DNA of 64,000 bases from CAVQGZ01 sp963714455 (GCA_963714455.1 CAVQON010000004.1:1-64000), one strand, 5' to 3'; numbered from the stretch's first letter, positions 37,157-45,790 are shown. Numbers and translations: made by a program. The notes: a model not told the origin generated them from the letters alone.

Positions 37157-38503
37157 GTGAGCGGCAGCGACAGCGAGTGGGTGAGCGTCGACCTGCTCGA
37201 CGAGGCCCCGCCGGTTGCGCCCGCTGCGACGCCCACACGTCCGCGCGGTCGCCTGGCGATGGTCGGGGGTCTGGCTGTCGCCCTGCTGGGCGCGCTGCTG
37301 CTGTGGCCGGAGGGCTCGACGAGCCCGGACGCTCCTCAGGTCGTCGACGCCGAGGCCGTCGCCGAGCAGCCCGCACCGGACGACGCCCGACTGATCGGGT
37401 GGCCCGGCCGGGGGCCGTGGATCGACGACGAAGGCTTCGTGGACGAGGCTCTCGCCGTGTGGGCGGCGACGAGCTCGGCCGTCGACCCCGACAACGCGCC
37501 GGGGCCGCAGGGGCACGCGCTGTGGGCCGGGCCGGTCGGCGGCGCCGCGGTGGCACTGCTGCAGTCGGTCGGGCTCGACGGCGTCGCGCGGGTCGCCCAG
37601 GTCACCGAGTCGCAGATCCCCGGCTCCACCAACCCCGGGTCCCTGACGCTGAGCAGCGTCGAGCCCGTGGCGACGGAGCCGCCCTTCGTCGTCCTGTCCT
37701 ACCCGGGGGCGCTGGGGCTCGGTGGCGTGCTCGACGAGCCGGGGGCGGTGCTCGTGCAGGCGCTTCCCGCCCCGGGACTGGTGGGTGACGGCGTCGAGCT
37801 GCAGCGCCAGGAGGGGCCCCGGTTCACCTCGATCGGCATGCAGGCGGACGGTCTCTCCGAGCCGTGGGTGCACACCCCGTGGCTTGCCCCAGGCGGACCG
37901 GTCGTCTCGGCCGTGCGCACGCAGGGTTCGTTCCCGGGCATGCTGACGACGGCGCTGGTCACGCCGGAGTCGCTGCTGCCAGGCCCGGCGCCTGTGCAGA
38001 TCGTCCCAGCCAGCTGGGGTGAGACCCGTCCGGACCTGCCGGAGGACTACCTGGACGGCCTGGCCGCCCTGGAGTCGCTGGACCGGTCGGCGGGCCGGGT
38101 CACGATCCTGGGGTCGATCACGACCGACCGAGGTCGGGCGACCCTGGTCGAGGTTCGCCCCAGCGGGCCCGGCTGGCCGGTGGTGGTGACCGTCGCCAGC
38201 ACCCCCACGGGCATGCTCGTGTCGCCGCCCCGGCCGTCCCGACCGGGCGACGTGATGGAGGTCGGCGCGCTGCGGGCACCCGACGGCGCACTGCTGGTCG
38301 TGGGAACGGGTCCGCCGGACACCTCCCTCGTCGTGCTCGGCGCGGACGGGGAGGCGGTCGCGCGGGGAACACGCACGACGGCGACATGGCTGCCGCGCGA
38401 CGCCGACGTGGCCGAGGTCGCCGCGCAGGGCTACCGGCGCGACGAGACCTGGGTCGGGCGCAGCGCCCTGGACGTGTCTCAAGGTGTGAAGATGGCCGGG
38501 TGA
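37157..38503 (+). CDS. Membrane-anchored protein, second tandem paralogue
   Basis: A 448-aa protein. An acidic N-terminus (WVSVDLLDEAPP) and one membrane helix (LAMVGGLAVALLGALLLW, about 34-52) precede an extracytoplasmic domain of about 390 residues. Its C-terminal half matches the preceding protein in the pattern AGRV...GRA-LVEVR. Function unknown; a sensor or envelope role is only a guess. GTG 37157 has CACAAT 6 nt upstream, a possible leaderless -10 box, so it may also be transcribed independently. Its stop overlaps the next gene's start. Confidence 0.78.
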   Translation: MSGSDSEWVSVDLLDEAPPVAPAATPTRPRGRLAMVGGLAVALLGALLLWPEGSTSPDAPQVVDAEAVAEQPAPDDARLIGWPGRGPWIDDEGFVDEALAVWAATSSAVDPDNAPGPQGHALWAGPVGGAAVALLQSVGLDGVARVAQVTESQIPGSTNPGSLTLSSVEPVATEPPFVVLSYPGALGLGGVLDEPGAVLVQALPAPGLVGDGVELQRQEGPRFTSIGMQADGLSEPWVHTPWLAPGGPVVSAVRTQGSFPGMLTTALVTPESLLPGPAPVQIVPASWGETRPDLPEDYLDGLAALESLDRSAGRVTILGSITTDRGRATLVEVRPSGPGWPVVVTVASTPTGMLVSPPRPSRPGDVMEVGALRAPDGALLVVGTGPPDTSLVVLGADGEAVARGTRTTATWLPRDADVAEVAAQGYRRDETWVGRSALDVSQGVKMAG

Positions 38504-39495
38504 GCATCGCGGAGTCGTCGGTCGTCGTCGTGGGCGCAGGCATCAGTGGCGTCGCGTGCGCGCGAGAGCTGGCCGACGCCGGGGTCGAGGTGGTCGTGCT
38601 CGATCGCGGCAAGGTCGTCGGCGGACGCATGGCGCGATGGACGCGAGACGGCCGGGCCGTCGACGTCGGGGCGGCGTACTTCACCGTGCGCGACCCGGAG
38701 TTCGAGGCGCTGGCGGAGTCGTGGGCGCAGCGCGGGCTCGCCCACCCGTGGGCCGACACCTTCTCCGTCGCCGACGCCACCGGCATGGTGGGCACGACGA
38801 CGGGGCCCATGCGATGGGGGGCGGAGGGTGGGTTGCGCTCGCTCGTGGCCGACCTCGCCGACGGGCTCGACGTCCGTTCGGGGCAGGACGTGTCAGCGGT
38901 CGGGGCGCGACCAGGGGCCGTGGGCGCCGGCGGGTCCCGGCCGACGGTCGACGGGCAGCCGGTACGCGCGGTGGTGCTTGCGATGCCCGACCCACAAGCG
39001 CGTGACCTGCTGGGAGACGACCTGGCCGAGCTGCGCGACGACCTGGAGGTCGAGTGGCAGCCGGTGGTCACCGTCGTCGCCTCGTTCGCGCAGCGGTCGT
39101 GGACGGGGCTGGACGCCGTCTTCGTCCACGACTCGCCCGTGTCGTTGATCGTGGACGACGGGCGCCGCCGCGGCGACGACGCGCCGGTTCTCGTCGCGCA
39201 CTCGACCCACGAGGTCGCCTGGAAGCACCTGGAAGACCCCGACGGCGTCGTCCCGGTGGCGTTGGCACAGATGTCGCGGCTGGTGGGCACGACCGGCTCG
39301 CTGGGGGAGCCGGTCTGGGTGGAGGCGAAGCGGTGGGGGTCGGCGACCCCCGTCCGGTCGCGGAGCACGACGTACGCGCTCGACCCCGCGGGGGTTGCGG
39401 TGTGCGGCGACGGTTGGTCGTCACGTCCGCGGGTCGAGGCCGCCTGGCGCTCCGGACGCGACGCCGGCCGAGCCCTGGGTGCCCACCTTCGGTAG
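38500..39495 (+). CDS. FAD-dependent oxidoreductase (renalase-like amine oxidase fold)
   Basis: A 331-aa flavoprotein. The ADP-binding fold is VVVVGAGISGVACARELADA (about 8-27), followed by VVGGRMARWTRDG, as in renalase and bacterial amine-oxidase-like proteins. The C-terminal FAD contact is AVCGDGWSSRPRVEAAWRSG. The substrate is unknown; bacterial renalases oxidise dihydronicotinamide isomers, which is a possibility only. GTG 38500 overlaps the stop of the upstream membrane protein, so the two are translationally coupled. The stop lies 43 bp before purA. Confidence 0.85.
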   Translation: MSIAESSVVVVGAGISGVACARELADAGVEVVVLDRGKVVGGRMARWTRDGRAVDVGAAYFTVRDPEFEALAESWAQRGLAHPWADTFSVADATGMVGTTTGPMRWGAEGGLRSLVADLADGLDVRSGQDVSAVGARPGAVGAGGSRPTVDGQPVRAVVLAMPDPQARDLLGDDLAELRDDLEVEWQPVVTVVASFAQRSWTGLDAVFVHDSPVSLIVDDGRRRGDDAPVLVAHSTHEVAWKHLEDPDGVVPVALAQMSRLVGTTGSLGEPVWVEAKRWGSATPVRSRSTTYALDPAGVAVCGDGWSSRPRVEAAWRSGRDAGRALGAHLR

Positions 39496-39531
39496 GTCGG
39501 GTCGCGCCATACCCGTCCACCTTCGGTAAGT
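39483..39531. repeat. Short direct repeat upstream of purA
   Basis: CCACCTTCGGTAGGT (39483-39497) and CCACCTTCGGTAAGT (39517-39531) agree at 14 of 15 positions and are 34 bp apart, close to three helical turns. The second copy contains the TAAGTT -10 box of purA, so a regulator binding both could control it. No matching motif was seen before the other pur genes. Confidence 0.5.
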
Positions 39532-39538
39532 TGCGCGC

Positions 39539-40834
39539 GTGCCAGCAACAGTCCTGGTCGGCGCCCAGTGGGGCGACGAAGGCAAAGGTAAGGCCACCGA
39601 CCTGCTCGGGGGCGACGTCGACTTCGTCGTGCGCTACCAAGGCGGCAACAACGCCGGGCACACCGTGGTCATCGACACCGGGGCGGGGCTGGAGCACTAC
39701 GCGCTGCACCTGCTGCCGTCGGGCATCCTGACGCCGGGAGCCACGTCGGTGATCGGCAACGGGGTCGTGATCGACCTGGAGGTGCTGTTCGCCGAGCTGG
39801 ACGGGCTCGCCGCGCGCGGTGTCGTGACGGGCCGGCTGCTGGTGTCGGCGTCCGCGCACGTCATCGCGCCGTACAACGCCGCGCTCGACCGGGTGTCGGA
39901 GCGCTTCTTGGGGGCGCGCCGCATCGGCACGACCGGACGGGGCATCGGGCCGACCTACGCCGACAAGGTGAACCGGGTCGGTATCCGCGTGCAAGACCTG
40001 TTCGACGAGTCGATCCTGCGGCAGAAGGTGCAAGGGGCGCTGGCCCAGAAGAACCAGCTGCTGGTGAAGGTCTACAACCGCCGCGCCGTCGACGTCGACT
40101 CCGTGGTCGAAGACCTGCTGCCCTACGCCGACAAGCTGCGCCCCTTCGTGGCCGACACGTCCCTGCTGCTCAACCGCGCGCTCGACGAGGGGCGCCAGGT
40201 GCTGCTGGAAGGCTCACAAGGCACGCTGCTCGACGTCGACCACGGCACCTACCCGTTCGTGACGTCGTCCAACCCGACCTCGGGCGGGGCGTGCGCCGGC
40301 GCCGGGATCGGGCCGACCCGGATCACGCGGGTGATCGGCATCCTCAAGGCGTACACGACGCGGGTGGGGGCCGGGCCGTTCCCGACCGAGCTGCACGACG
40401 CGGACGGGGCGCGGCTGCGCGAGATCGGCGGCGAGCGCGGTGTCACGACCGGACGCGACCGGCGCTGCGGCTGGTTCGACGCGCTGGTGGCCCGCTACGC
40501 GACGCGGGTGAACGGGCTGACCGACATCTTCTTGACCAAGCTCGACGTGCTCACCGGCTTCGAGACCATCCCGGTGTGCGTCGCCTACGACGTGGACGGC
40601 GTGCGCCACGACGAGATGCCGCCCACGCAGACGGAGTTCCACCACGCCAAGCCCATCTACGAGTACTTCGACGGTTGGGACGACGACATCCGCGGGGTGC
40701 GCTCGTTCGACGACCTGCCCGCAGCGGCGCGTGCCTACGTCCTGGCCTTGGAGGAGCTGAGCGGGACGCCCGTGTCGGCGATCGGCGTGGGCCAGGCACG
40801 CGACGCGACGATCGTCCGCCGCCCCCTGCTGTAG
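39539..40834 (+). CDS. purA: Adenylosuccinate synthetase
   Basis: A 431-aa enzyme converting IMP, aspartate and GTP to adenylosuccinate. It shows the P-loop GAQWGDEGKGKATDLL (about 8-22), YQGGNNAGHTVV, RIGTTGRGIGPTYADK, GSQGTLLDVDHGTYPFVTSS and TGRDRRCGWFD. GTG 39539 is supported by TAAGTT 6 nt upstream (39527-39532), a leaderless-type promoter inside a 15-bp direct repeat. It is the first of seven complete or partial purine loci spread over the last 25 kb. Confidence 0.97.
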   Translation: MPATVLVGAQWGDEGKGKATDLLGGDVDFVVRYQGGNNAGHTVVIDTGAGLEHYALHLLPSGILTPGATSVIGNGVVIDLEVLFAELDGLAARGVVTGRLLVSASAHVIAPYNAALDRVSERFLGARRIGTTGRGIGPTYADKVNRVGIRVQDLFDESILRQKVQGALAQKNQLLVKVYNRRAVDVDSVVEDLLPYADKLRPFVADTSLLLNRALDEGRQVLLEGSQGTLLDVDHGTYPFVTSSNPTSGGACAGAGIGPTRITRVIGILKAYTTRVGAGPFPTELHDADGARLREIGGERGVTTGRDRRCGWFDALVARYATRVNGLTDIFLTKLDVLTGFETIPVCVAYDVDGVRHDEMPPTQTEFHHAKPIYEYFDGWDDDIRGVRSFDDLPAAARAYVLALEELSGTPVSAIGVGQARDATIVRRPLL

Positions 40835-40872
40835 CCCCACTCAGCCGCCCCACCCGCGGGGCCGCCCTCTCG

Positions 40873-40952
40873 CCGAAACGATCACGTGACGGCGGGAGTT
40901 GCCGGCTTTCCAAGGGAGATCTGCCTGCGAAACGCCCAAACTGCCGCGTGAA
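40873..40952. repeat. 80-bp palindromic element, left copy flanking the AbiEi/DUF559 gene
   Basis: The first 28 bp (CCGAAACGATCACGTGAC and GGCGGGAGTT) are perfectly repeated in reverse complement at 42192-42219. The remaining 52 bp align to the right copy with gaps and mismatches, including the shared TTTCCAAGG-AGATCT core. The element is itself an imperfect palindrome, with arms around the AGATCT core. It lies 38 bp after purA. Confidence 0.85.
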
Positions 40953-41061
40953 GCCCGTCGAGAGGTCCGGCGCTCGTCCACAGGGTCGGGGACCCGGCGG
41001 GTCGTCCACAGCCCGATTCGTGCGGCTGTTGCCACTGGCTCGCCCCGGCGATCGTTCCGGC

Positions 41062-42057
41062 ATGACGTCCACCACGCAGCAGGTTCGGCTGCCGTCCTTG
41101 GATACCAGCGGTTCCGTCCTGAGACGAGAAGCCATCGAGCTTGGCCTGTCGCACGACGAGATCGAACGACTGCTGCACCAAGGAGTCTGGGTACGCGTGC
41201 GCTACGGCGCCTACGCCCCCGGCGAGACCTGGGCACAGATGACGTCCGAGGAGCGCCACGTCGTGACGGCCAAGGCCGCGCAGCGAAGCATGAAAGGGGT
41301 CGCCGTCCTCGGGCACACCAGCGCTGCGCTCATCCACGGGATGCCGGTGTGGGGCGTCGACCTGAACGAGATCCACCTCGTCCGGGGAGCACGCCACCGA
41401 GGGTCGAGGCATGAAGCCGGCGTCGTCCACCATGCCGCCTCGCTTCCGGACGACCATGTCGTCGAGGTGGACGGCGTGCTGGTGACCTCGCCGCTGCGCA
41501 CTCTCGCGGACATGGGCAGGACTGTCGGCTTCGAGTCGGCGGTGGTGACGATGGATGCCGCGCTGCACGCGAACCTGACGAGCAAGGACGCCCTGCTGGA
41601 CCTGTTGGTCGCCCAGAACGACTGGCCCGGCTCTCGAGCGGGGATACGCGCCGCCGGTTTCGCCGACGGTCAGTCAGAGAGTGTCGGAGAGTCACGCGGT
41701 CGCGTGCGCGTCCGCGACACGGGGTTGCCCATCCCGGAGCTCCAAGTGGTTCTCCGCAACGAGTTCGGAGAGTTCGTCGCGCGCTGCGACTGGTTGTTCC
41801 GGGACCAGCAGACCGTCGGCGAGTTCGACGGCCGGATCAAGATGCGAAAGGCAGCCGAGCACGGCCGAACCCCGGAAGAAGTCTTGTGGCAAGAGAAGCT
41901 GCGGGAGGACGCCATCCGCGCACTCGGGTACGAGGTCGTCCGTGTCACGTGGGACGACCTCGAGCGTGCGCCGGCCTGGTTGCGCCGCAAGATCCTGGCT
42001 GCGTTCGCCCGGGCTCAGGGTCGGCCCCCGCCGCGAGGTACCGCCCGCGTCGAGTAG
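41062..42057 (+). CDS. AbiEi-type winged-helix plus DUF559 (Vsr-like nuclease) protein
   Basis: A 331-aa protein. Residues about 15-60 form a winged helix of the AbiEi antitoxin type (RREAIELGLSHDEIERLLHQ then GVWVRVRYGAYAPG). The C-terminal domain (about 215-320) is a Vsr/DUF559 PD-(D/E)XK fold with ESRGRVRV, RCDWLFRDQQTVGEFDG (Asp and Glu-Phe-Asp-Gly, metal ligands) and a final VVRVTWDDL. Such proteins are abundant in actinobacteria and are often annotated as type IV antitoxins, but no AbiEii nucleotidyltransferase toxin is nearby. It sits alone between inverted copies of an 80-bp palindrome, as if carried by a mobile cassette. Biological role uncertain. Confidence 0.85.
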   Translation: MTSTTQQVRLPSLDTSGSVLRREAIELGLSHDEIERLLHQGVWVRVRYGAYAPGETWAQMTSEERHVVTAKAAQRSMKGVAVLGHTSAALIHGMPVWGVDLNEIHLVRGARHRGSRHEAGVVHHAASLPDDHVVEVDGVLVTSPLRTLADMGRTVGFESAVVTMDAALHANLTSKDALLDLLVAQNDWPGSRAGIRAAGFADGQSESVGESRGRVRVRDTGLPIPELQVVLRNEFGEFVARCDWLFRDQQTVGEFDGRIKMRKAAEHGRTPEEVLWQEKLREDAIRALGYEVVRVTWDDLERAPAWLRRKILAAFARAQGRPPPRGTARVE

Positions 42058-42140
42058 GCCGCGGCATCGGCGCGCGTGCCTGGACGTCGGTGTGCTGCAG
42101 CGTGTCGGGCGAAGGCTCTGACGCGGCCCGGCACCGCACC

Positions 42141-42219
42141 TTCCACGGGAGTTTGGGGGTTTCCATAGAAGATCTGCCTTGGAAACCCCCAAACTCCCGC
42201 CGTCACGTGATCGTTTCGG
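42141..42219. repeat. 79-bp palindromic element, right copy (inverted) flanking the AbiEi/DUF559 gene
   Basis: GGGAGTTTGGGGGTTTCC (from 42148) and GGAAACCCCCAAACTCCC (to 42198) form a perfect 18-bp stem around a 15-nt loop containing AGATCT. The outer 28 bp (42192-42219) are the exact reverse complement of the start of the left copy (40873-40900). The two copies enclose 1347 bp. Confidence 0.88.
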
Positions 42220-42258
42220 GGCGCGGGGTGCGGGGTGCGAGAACTCAGCGGCCTGGTT

Positions 42259-43704
42259 TCAGCTGTCCAGGTTCGCCATCACGTGCTTGATGCGCGTGTA
42301 GTCCTCCAGGCCGTACATCGAGAGGTCTTTGCCGTAGCCGGAGTGCTTGAACCCGCCGTGGGGCATCTCGGCCACCAGCGGGATGTGCGTGTTGATCCAG
42401 ACGCACCCGAAGTCCAGGCGCCGGCTCATGCGCATCGCGCGCCCGAAGTCCTTGGTCCACACCGACGACGCCAGGCCGTAGTCGACGCCATTCGCCCAGG
42501 CGAGCGCCTCGGCCTCGTCGCTGAACTGCTGGACCGTGATGACCGGCCCGAACACCTCGTTCTGGACGATCTCGTCGGTCTGCAGCAGGTCAGCCACGAC
42601 AGTGGCCGAGTAGTGGAAGCCGGCCTCACCCACGCGAGAGCCGCCCGCCGCGAGCCGCGCGTGGTCAGGCAGCCGGTCGATGAAGCCGGCAACCTTCTCC
42701 AGCTGCGCGGCGTTGTTCACGGCCGGAAGCAGCGCGTCCTCATGGTGCACACCGACCGACGACGTCGCCACCGTCGAGCGCGCCTGCTCGGCCAGCGCGT
42801 CCACCAGGTCGGCGTACACGCCGGGCGAGGCGATCACCCGCGTCGAGGCCGTGCAGTCCTGCCCGGCGTTGAAGAAGCCGGCGATCGCGATGCCCTCGGC
42901 GGCGGCCTCCAGGTCGGCGTCGTCGAACACCACGACAGGCGCCTTGCCGCCGAGCTCGAGGTGTACTCGCTTGACGTCGGACGACGCAGCCTCGGCCACC
43001 TGCATGCCGGCGCGCACCGACCCGGTGATCGCCACCATCGCCGGCGTGGGGTGCGACACCAGGGTGCGTCCGGTGTCGCGGTCGCCGCAGATCACGTTCA
43101 GCACGCCCGGCGGCAGCGACTCCGCGGCCATCTCGGCGAGCAGCAGCGTCGACACCGGCGTGGTGTCGCTCGGCTTGAGGACGACGGCGTTGCCGGCCGC
43201 GATCGCCGGCGCCAGCTTCCAGATCGCCATCATCATCGGGTAGTTCCACGGGGCCACCTGGCCGACGACGCCCACCGGCTCGCGACGGACCCAGGACGTG
43301 TGCCCGGCCATGTACTCGCCGGCCGCCTTGCCCTCCAGCACCCGTGCCGCCCCGGCGAAGAAGCGGATCTGGTCGACCATCGGCCCGATCTCTTCCGAGC
43401 GCACGAGCTCGGTGGGCTTGCCGCAGTTCTCCACCTCGGCCGTGACCAGCTCTTCGGCCCGCGCCTCGACGGTGTCGGCGAAGTCGAGCAGGGCCTTCTG
43501 CCGCACGCTCGGGGTCGCATCCCGCCAGTCGTCGAAGGCAGCCGAAGCAGCCGCGTAGGCCTTGTCGACGTCCTTCTGCGTCGACACCGGGGCCGTCGCG
43601 AACACCTCGCCCGTCGTGGGGTTCACGACGTCGCTCGTGAGGCCCTGATAGGTGTCGACGTACTCGCCGTTGACGAAGTTGCGCAGCCGCCGCGGCTCTG
43701 CCAT
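42259..43704 (-). CDS. Gamma-aminobutyraldehyde dehydrogenase-like aldehyde dehydrogenase
   Basis: A 481-aa NAD-dependent aldehyde dehydrogenase. Motifs are EPVGVVGQVAPWNYPMMMA (cofactor site), HLELGGKAPVVV with the general-base Glu (about 247), and FNAGQDCTASTRV with the catalytic Cys (about 281). The overall sequence is of the aminobutyraldehyde/betaine-aldehyde group that oxidises putrescine-derived 4-aminobutanal to GABA. ATG 43704 has AAGGAG upstream. It is divergent from a class III aminotransferase 94 bp away, which suggests one polyamine or omega-amino acid degradation module. Confidence 0.9.
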   Translation of the reverse strand: MAEPRRLRNFVNGEYVDTYQGLTSDVVNPTTGEVFATAPVSTQKDVDKAYAAASAAFDDWRDATPSVRQKALLDFADTVEARAEELVTAEVENCGKPTELVRSEEIGPMVDQIRFFAGAARVLEGKAAGEYMAGHTSWVRREPVGVVGQVAPWNYPMMMAIWKLAPAIAAGNAVVLKPSDTTPVSTLLLAEMAAESLPPGVLNVICGDRDTGRTLVSHPTPAMVAITGSVRAGMQVAEAASSDVKRVHLELGGKAPVVVFDDADLEAAAEGIAIAGFFNAGQDCTASTRVIASPGVYADLVDALAEQARSTVATSSVGVHHEDALLPAVNNAAQLEKVAGFIDRLPDHARLAAGGSRVGEAGFHYSATVVADLLQTDEIVQNEVFGPVITVQQFSDEAEALAWANGVDYGLASSVWTKDFGRAMRMSRRLDFGCVWINTHIPLVAEMPHGGFKHSGYGKDLSMYGLEDYTRIKHVMANLDS

Positions 43705-43798
43705 CTCTCGCTCCTTGTCGCGCCCCGCCGGCCCAGTGCGCAGCGGTCGATCCCCCGGTGGCAGACGCTACGCGCAGCGGCGTCGTACGCTCCACGTC

Positions 43799-45160
43799 AT
43801 GGCCGAATCGTCCGTCCCGACCCCTGACCCGCTGCGTGGACGCGAGGTCTACGACCTCGACCGCGCGCACGTGTTCCACTCCTGGAGCGCCCAGGACAAG
43901 ATCGCGCCGATGACGCTCGCCGGCGCGGAGGGCTCCTACGTCTGGGACTACGACGGCAAGCGCTACCTCGACCTGTCGAGCCAGCTCGTCAACACCAACA
44001 TCGGCCACCAGCACCCGAAGGTCGTCGCGGCGATCCAGGAGCAGGCCGGTCGGCTCTGCACGGTCGCCCCGCAGCACGCCAACGACGTGCGCGGCGAGGC
44101 GGCCCGGCTCGTCGCGTCCAAGGCTCCCGACGGCATGGACCACGTCTTCTTCACCAACGGCGGCGCCGAGGCCGTCGAGAACGCCGTGCGCATGGCCCGT
44201 CTGCACACCGGTCGGCAGAAGGTGATGACGCGCTACCGCGCTTACCACGGCGGCACGCAGACGGCGGTGACGCTCACCGGCGACCCCCGCCGCTGGCCCA
44301 ACGACTGGTGGAGCACCGGCGTCGTGCACTTCTTCGGGCCGTTCCTCTACCGCTCGCCGTTCCACAGCGAGTCCGCTGAGCAAGAGACTGAGCGAGCGTT
44401 GCACCACCTGCGCGAGACCATCCGCTTCGAGGGCCCGGACACCATCGCGGCGATCCTGCTGGAGACGATCCCGGGCACTGCGGGCATCATGCCGCCACCG
44501 CCGGGCTACCTCGCCGGCGTCCGCGAGCTGTGCGACGAGCACGGCATCATGCTCATCCTGGACGAGGTCATGGCCGGGTTCGGACGTACCGGCGCCTGGT
44601 TCGCCTTCGACCACTACGACGTGCGACCCGACCTGATCACCTTCGCCAAAGGTGTCAACTCCGGCTATGTGCCGCTGGGTGGCGTCGTGATCAGCGAGAC
44701 GATCGTCGACACCTTCCGCGAGCGCGTCTACCCCGGCGGGCTCACCTACTCCGGCCACCCGCTCGCGTGCGCGTCGGCCGTGGCGACGATCACGGCCATG
44801 CAGGACGAGGGGATCGTCGAGAACGCGCGCCGCATCGGCGAGGACGTGCTCGGCCCCGGCCTGGCCGAGCTGGCGCAGCGCCACCCGGTGATCGGTGAGG
44901 CCCGCGGACTCGGCGTCTTCTGGGCACTCGACCTGGTCAAGAACCGCGAGACGAAAGAAGAGCTGGCCCCCTACGGCGGCACCAGCGAGGCCATGGGCAC
45001 CCTGCTCGGCGCGCTGAAGAAACGTGGCGTGCTGCCGTTCGCGAACTACCACCGCCTGCACGTCGTCCCGCCCTGCACGATCAGCGACGAGGAGGCCAAG
45101 GAGGGGCTGGCCATCCTCGACGACGCGCTCGGTGAGATCGCCGGGTTCTACGAGGGCTGA
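43799..45160 (+). CDS. Class III omega-aminotransferase
   Basis: A 453-aa PLP enzyme. It shows GSYVWDYDGKRYLDLSS, FFTNGGAEAVENAVRMAR (cofactor phosphate cup), LILDEVMAGFGRTGAWF and the PLP lysine in ITFAKGVNSGYVPLGG (about 284). The group includes putrescine, taurine, GABA and beta-alanine:pyruvate aminotransferases; the exact donor is not deducible. Pairing with the divergent aminobutyraldehyde dehydrogenase favours a diamine or omega-amino acid. ATG 43799 has TACGCT 7 nt upstream, suggesting a leaderless mRNA. Confidence 0.9.
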   Translation: MAESSVPTPDPLRGREVYDLDRAHVFHSWSAQDKIAPMTLAGAEGSYVWDYDGKRYLDLSSQLVNTNIGHQHPKVVAAIQEQAGRLCTVAPQHANDVRGEAARLVASKAPDGMDHVFFTNGGAEAVENAVRMARLHTGRQKVMTRYRAYHGGTQTAVTLTGDPRRWPNDWWSTGVVHFFGPFLYRSPFHSESAEQETERALHHLRETIRFEGPDTIAAILLETIPGTAGIMPPPPGYLAGVRELCDEHGIMLILDEVMAGFGRTGAWFAFDHYDVRPDLITFAKGVNSGYVPLGGVVISETIVDTFRERVYPGGLTYSGHPLACASAVATITAMQDEGIVENARRIGEDVLGPGLAELAQRHPVIGEARGLGVFWALDLVKNRETKEELAPYGGTSEAMGTLLGALKKRGVLPFANYHRLHVVPPCTISDEEAKEGLAILDDALGEIAGFYEG

Positions 45161-45162
45161 GC

Positions 45163-45690
45163 GTGTACTACGACGTCCATCTGCTGCCACGGGACGCCAC
45201 CGACGACCCTCGGGCGGCGATCGTGATGCGCGACGCCGAGGTACTGGCTTCGGACGGCGGGCCTGCCGCTCAGCCGGGGCAGGCCGGTGCGACCAGCGTG
45301 GCCGGCGGCGGAGCTGTTGACGCCGCCCGCATCGAGGCCGTCCGAGCGAAGTGGGTCAAACCCGGCGAGGGTCTGCGCATCGACGCACGACGCGGGGCGC
45401 TCACCGTCCGCCTGCCGTACTGGTACGTCGGCAAGCAGGCCCGCGAGCAGGCCAAGGTGCTGCACGCGGTAGTGAAGGACCTCGAGAAGGCCACCGGCCT
45501 GCTCGGATTCGACCCCCAGCTCGACGACTGGTTCACCGGACGCAGCCACAAGGACACCGCGGCGGTACTCGATGCTGTCGCCGACTTCCAGGCGCGGGAG
45601 AAGATGGACTCACCCGCGGTGGACGCCCGTCGAGCCGCGCGCGCCGCCGCCGGCCGGCCCCGTCCGATCTTCCGTCGCCGATCGTCCTGA
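45163..45690 (+). CDS. Hypothetical protein, family not recognised
   Basis: A 175-aa soluble, charged protein beginning YYDVHLLPRD with no membrane segment or signal peptide. The central part (RGALTVRLPYWYVGKQAREQAKVLHAVVKDLEK) is a predicted strand-helix unit and looks conserved. The C-terminus is Arg/Ala-rich. GTG 45163 begins 3 nt after the aminotransferase stop, so it is co-transcribed with that gene and may assist it. I cannot assign a function. Confidence 0.7.
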   Translation: MYYDVHLLPRDATDDPRAAIVMRDAEVLASDGGPAAQPGQAGATSVAGGGAVDAARIEAVRAKWVKPGEGLRIDARRGALTVRLPYWYVGKQAREQAKVLHAVVKDLEKATGLLGFDPQLDDWFTGRSHKDTAAVLDAVADFQAREKMDSPAVDARRAARAAAGRPRPIFRRRSS

Positions 45691-45752
45691 GACCGCGTGT
45701 CGCCGGCGGTGGTTGATCAGGGTGCACGACGCGCTGCTATTGGCGGCTTCGG

Positions 45753-45790
45753 GGTGCGCATCGGGTCGCTATAGCGACCTGAACCGCACC
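45753..45790. repeat. 38-nt imperfect palindrome upstream of purD
   Basis: The core GGTCGCTATAGCGACC (45764-45779) is a perfect 16-bp palindrome. Outer arms GGTGCG and CGCACC extend it to 38 nt with an interruption. It lies in the 191-bp gap before purD, so it could be an operator, a terminator of the preceding operon or a REP-like unit. It contains no T tract. Confidence 0.6.

Noticed and set aside
40873..42219. Complete AbiE toxin-antitoxin pair
   Set aside because: No nucleotidyltransferase (AbiEii) gene accompanies the AbiEi-like domain, and the protein carries its own nuclease-like domain.
42740..45190. 816-codon minus-strand open frame opposite the class III aminotransferase
   Set aside because: Antisense artefact; it also runs out of phase through the aldehyde dehydrogenase, and no family similarity was visible.
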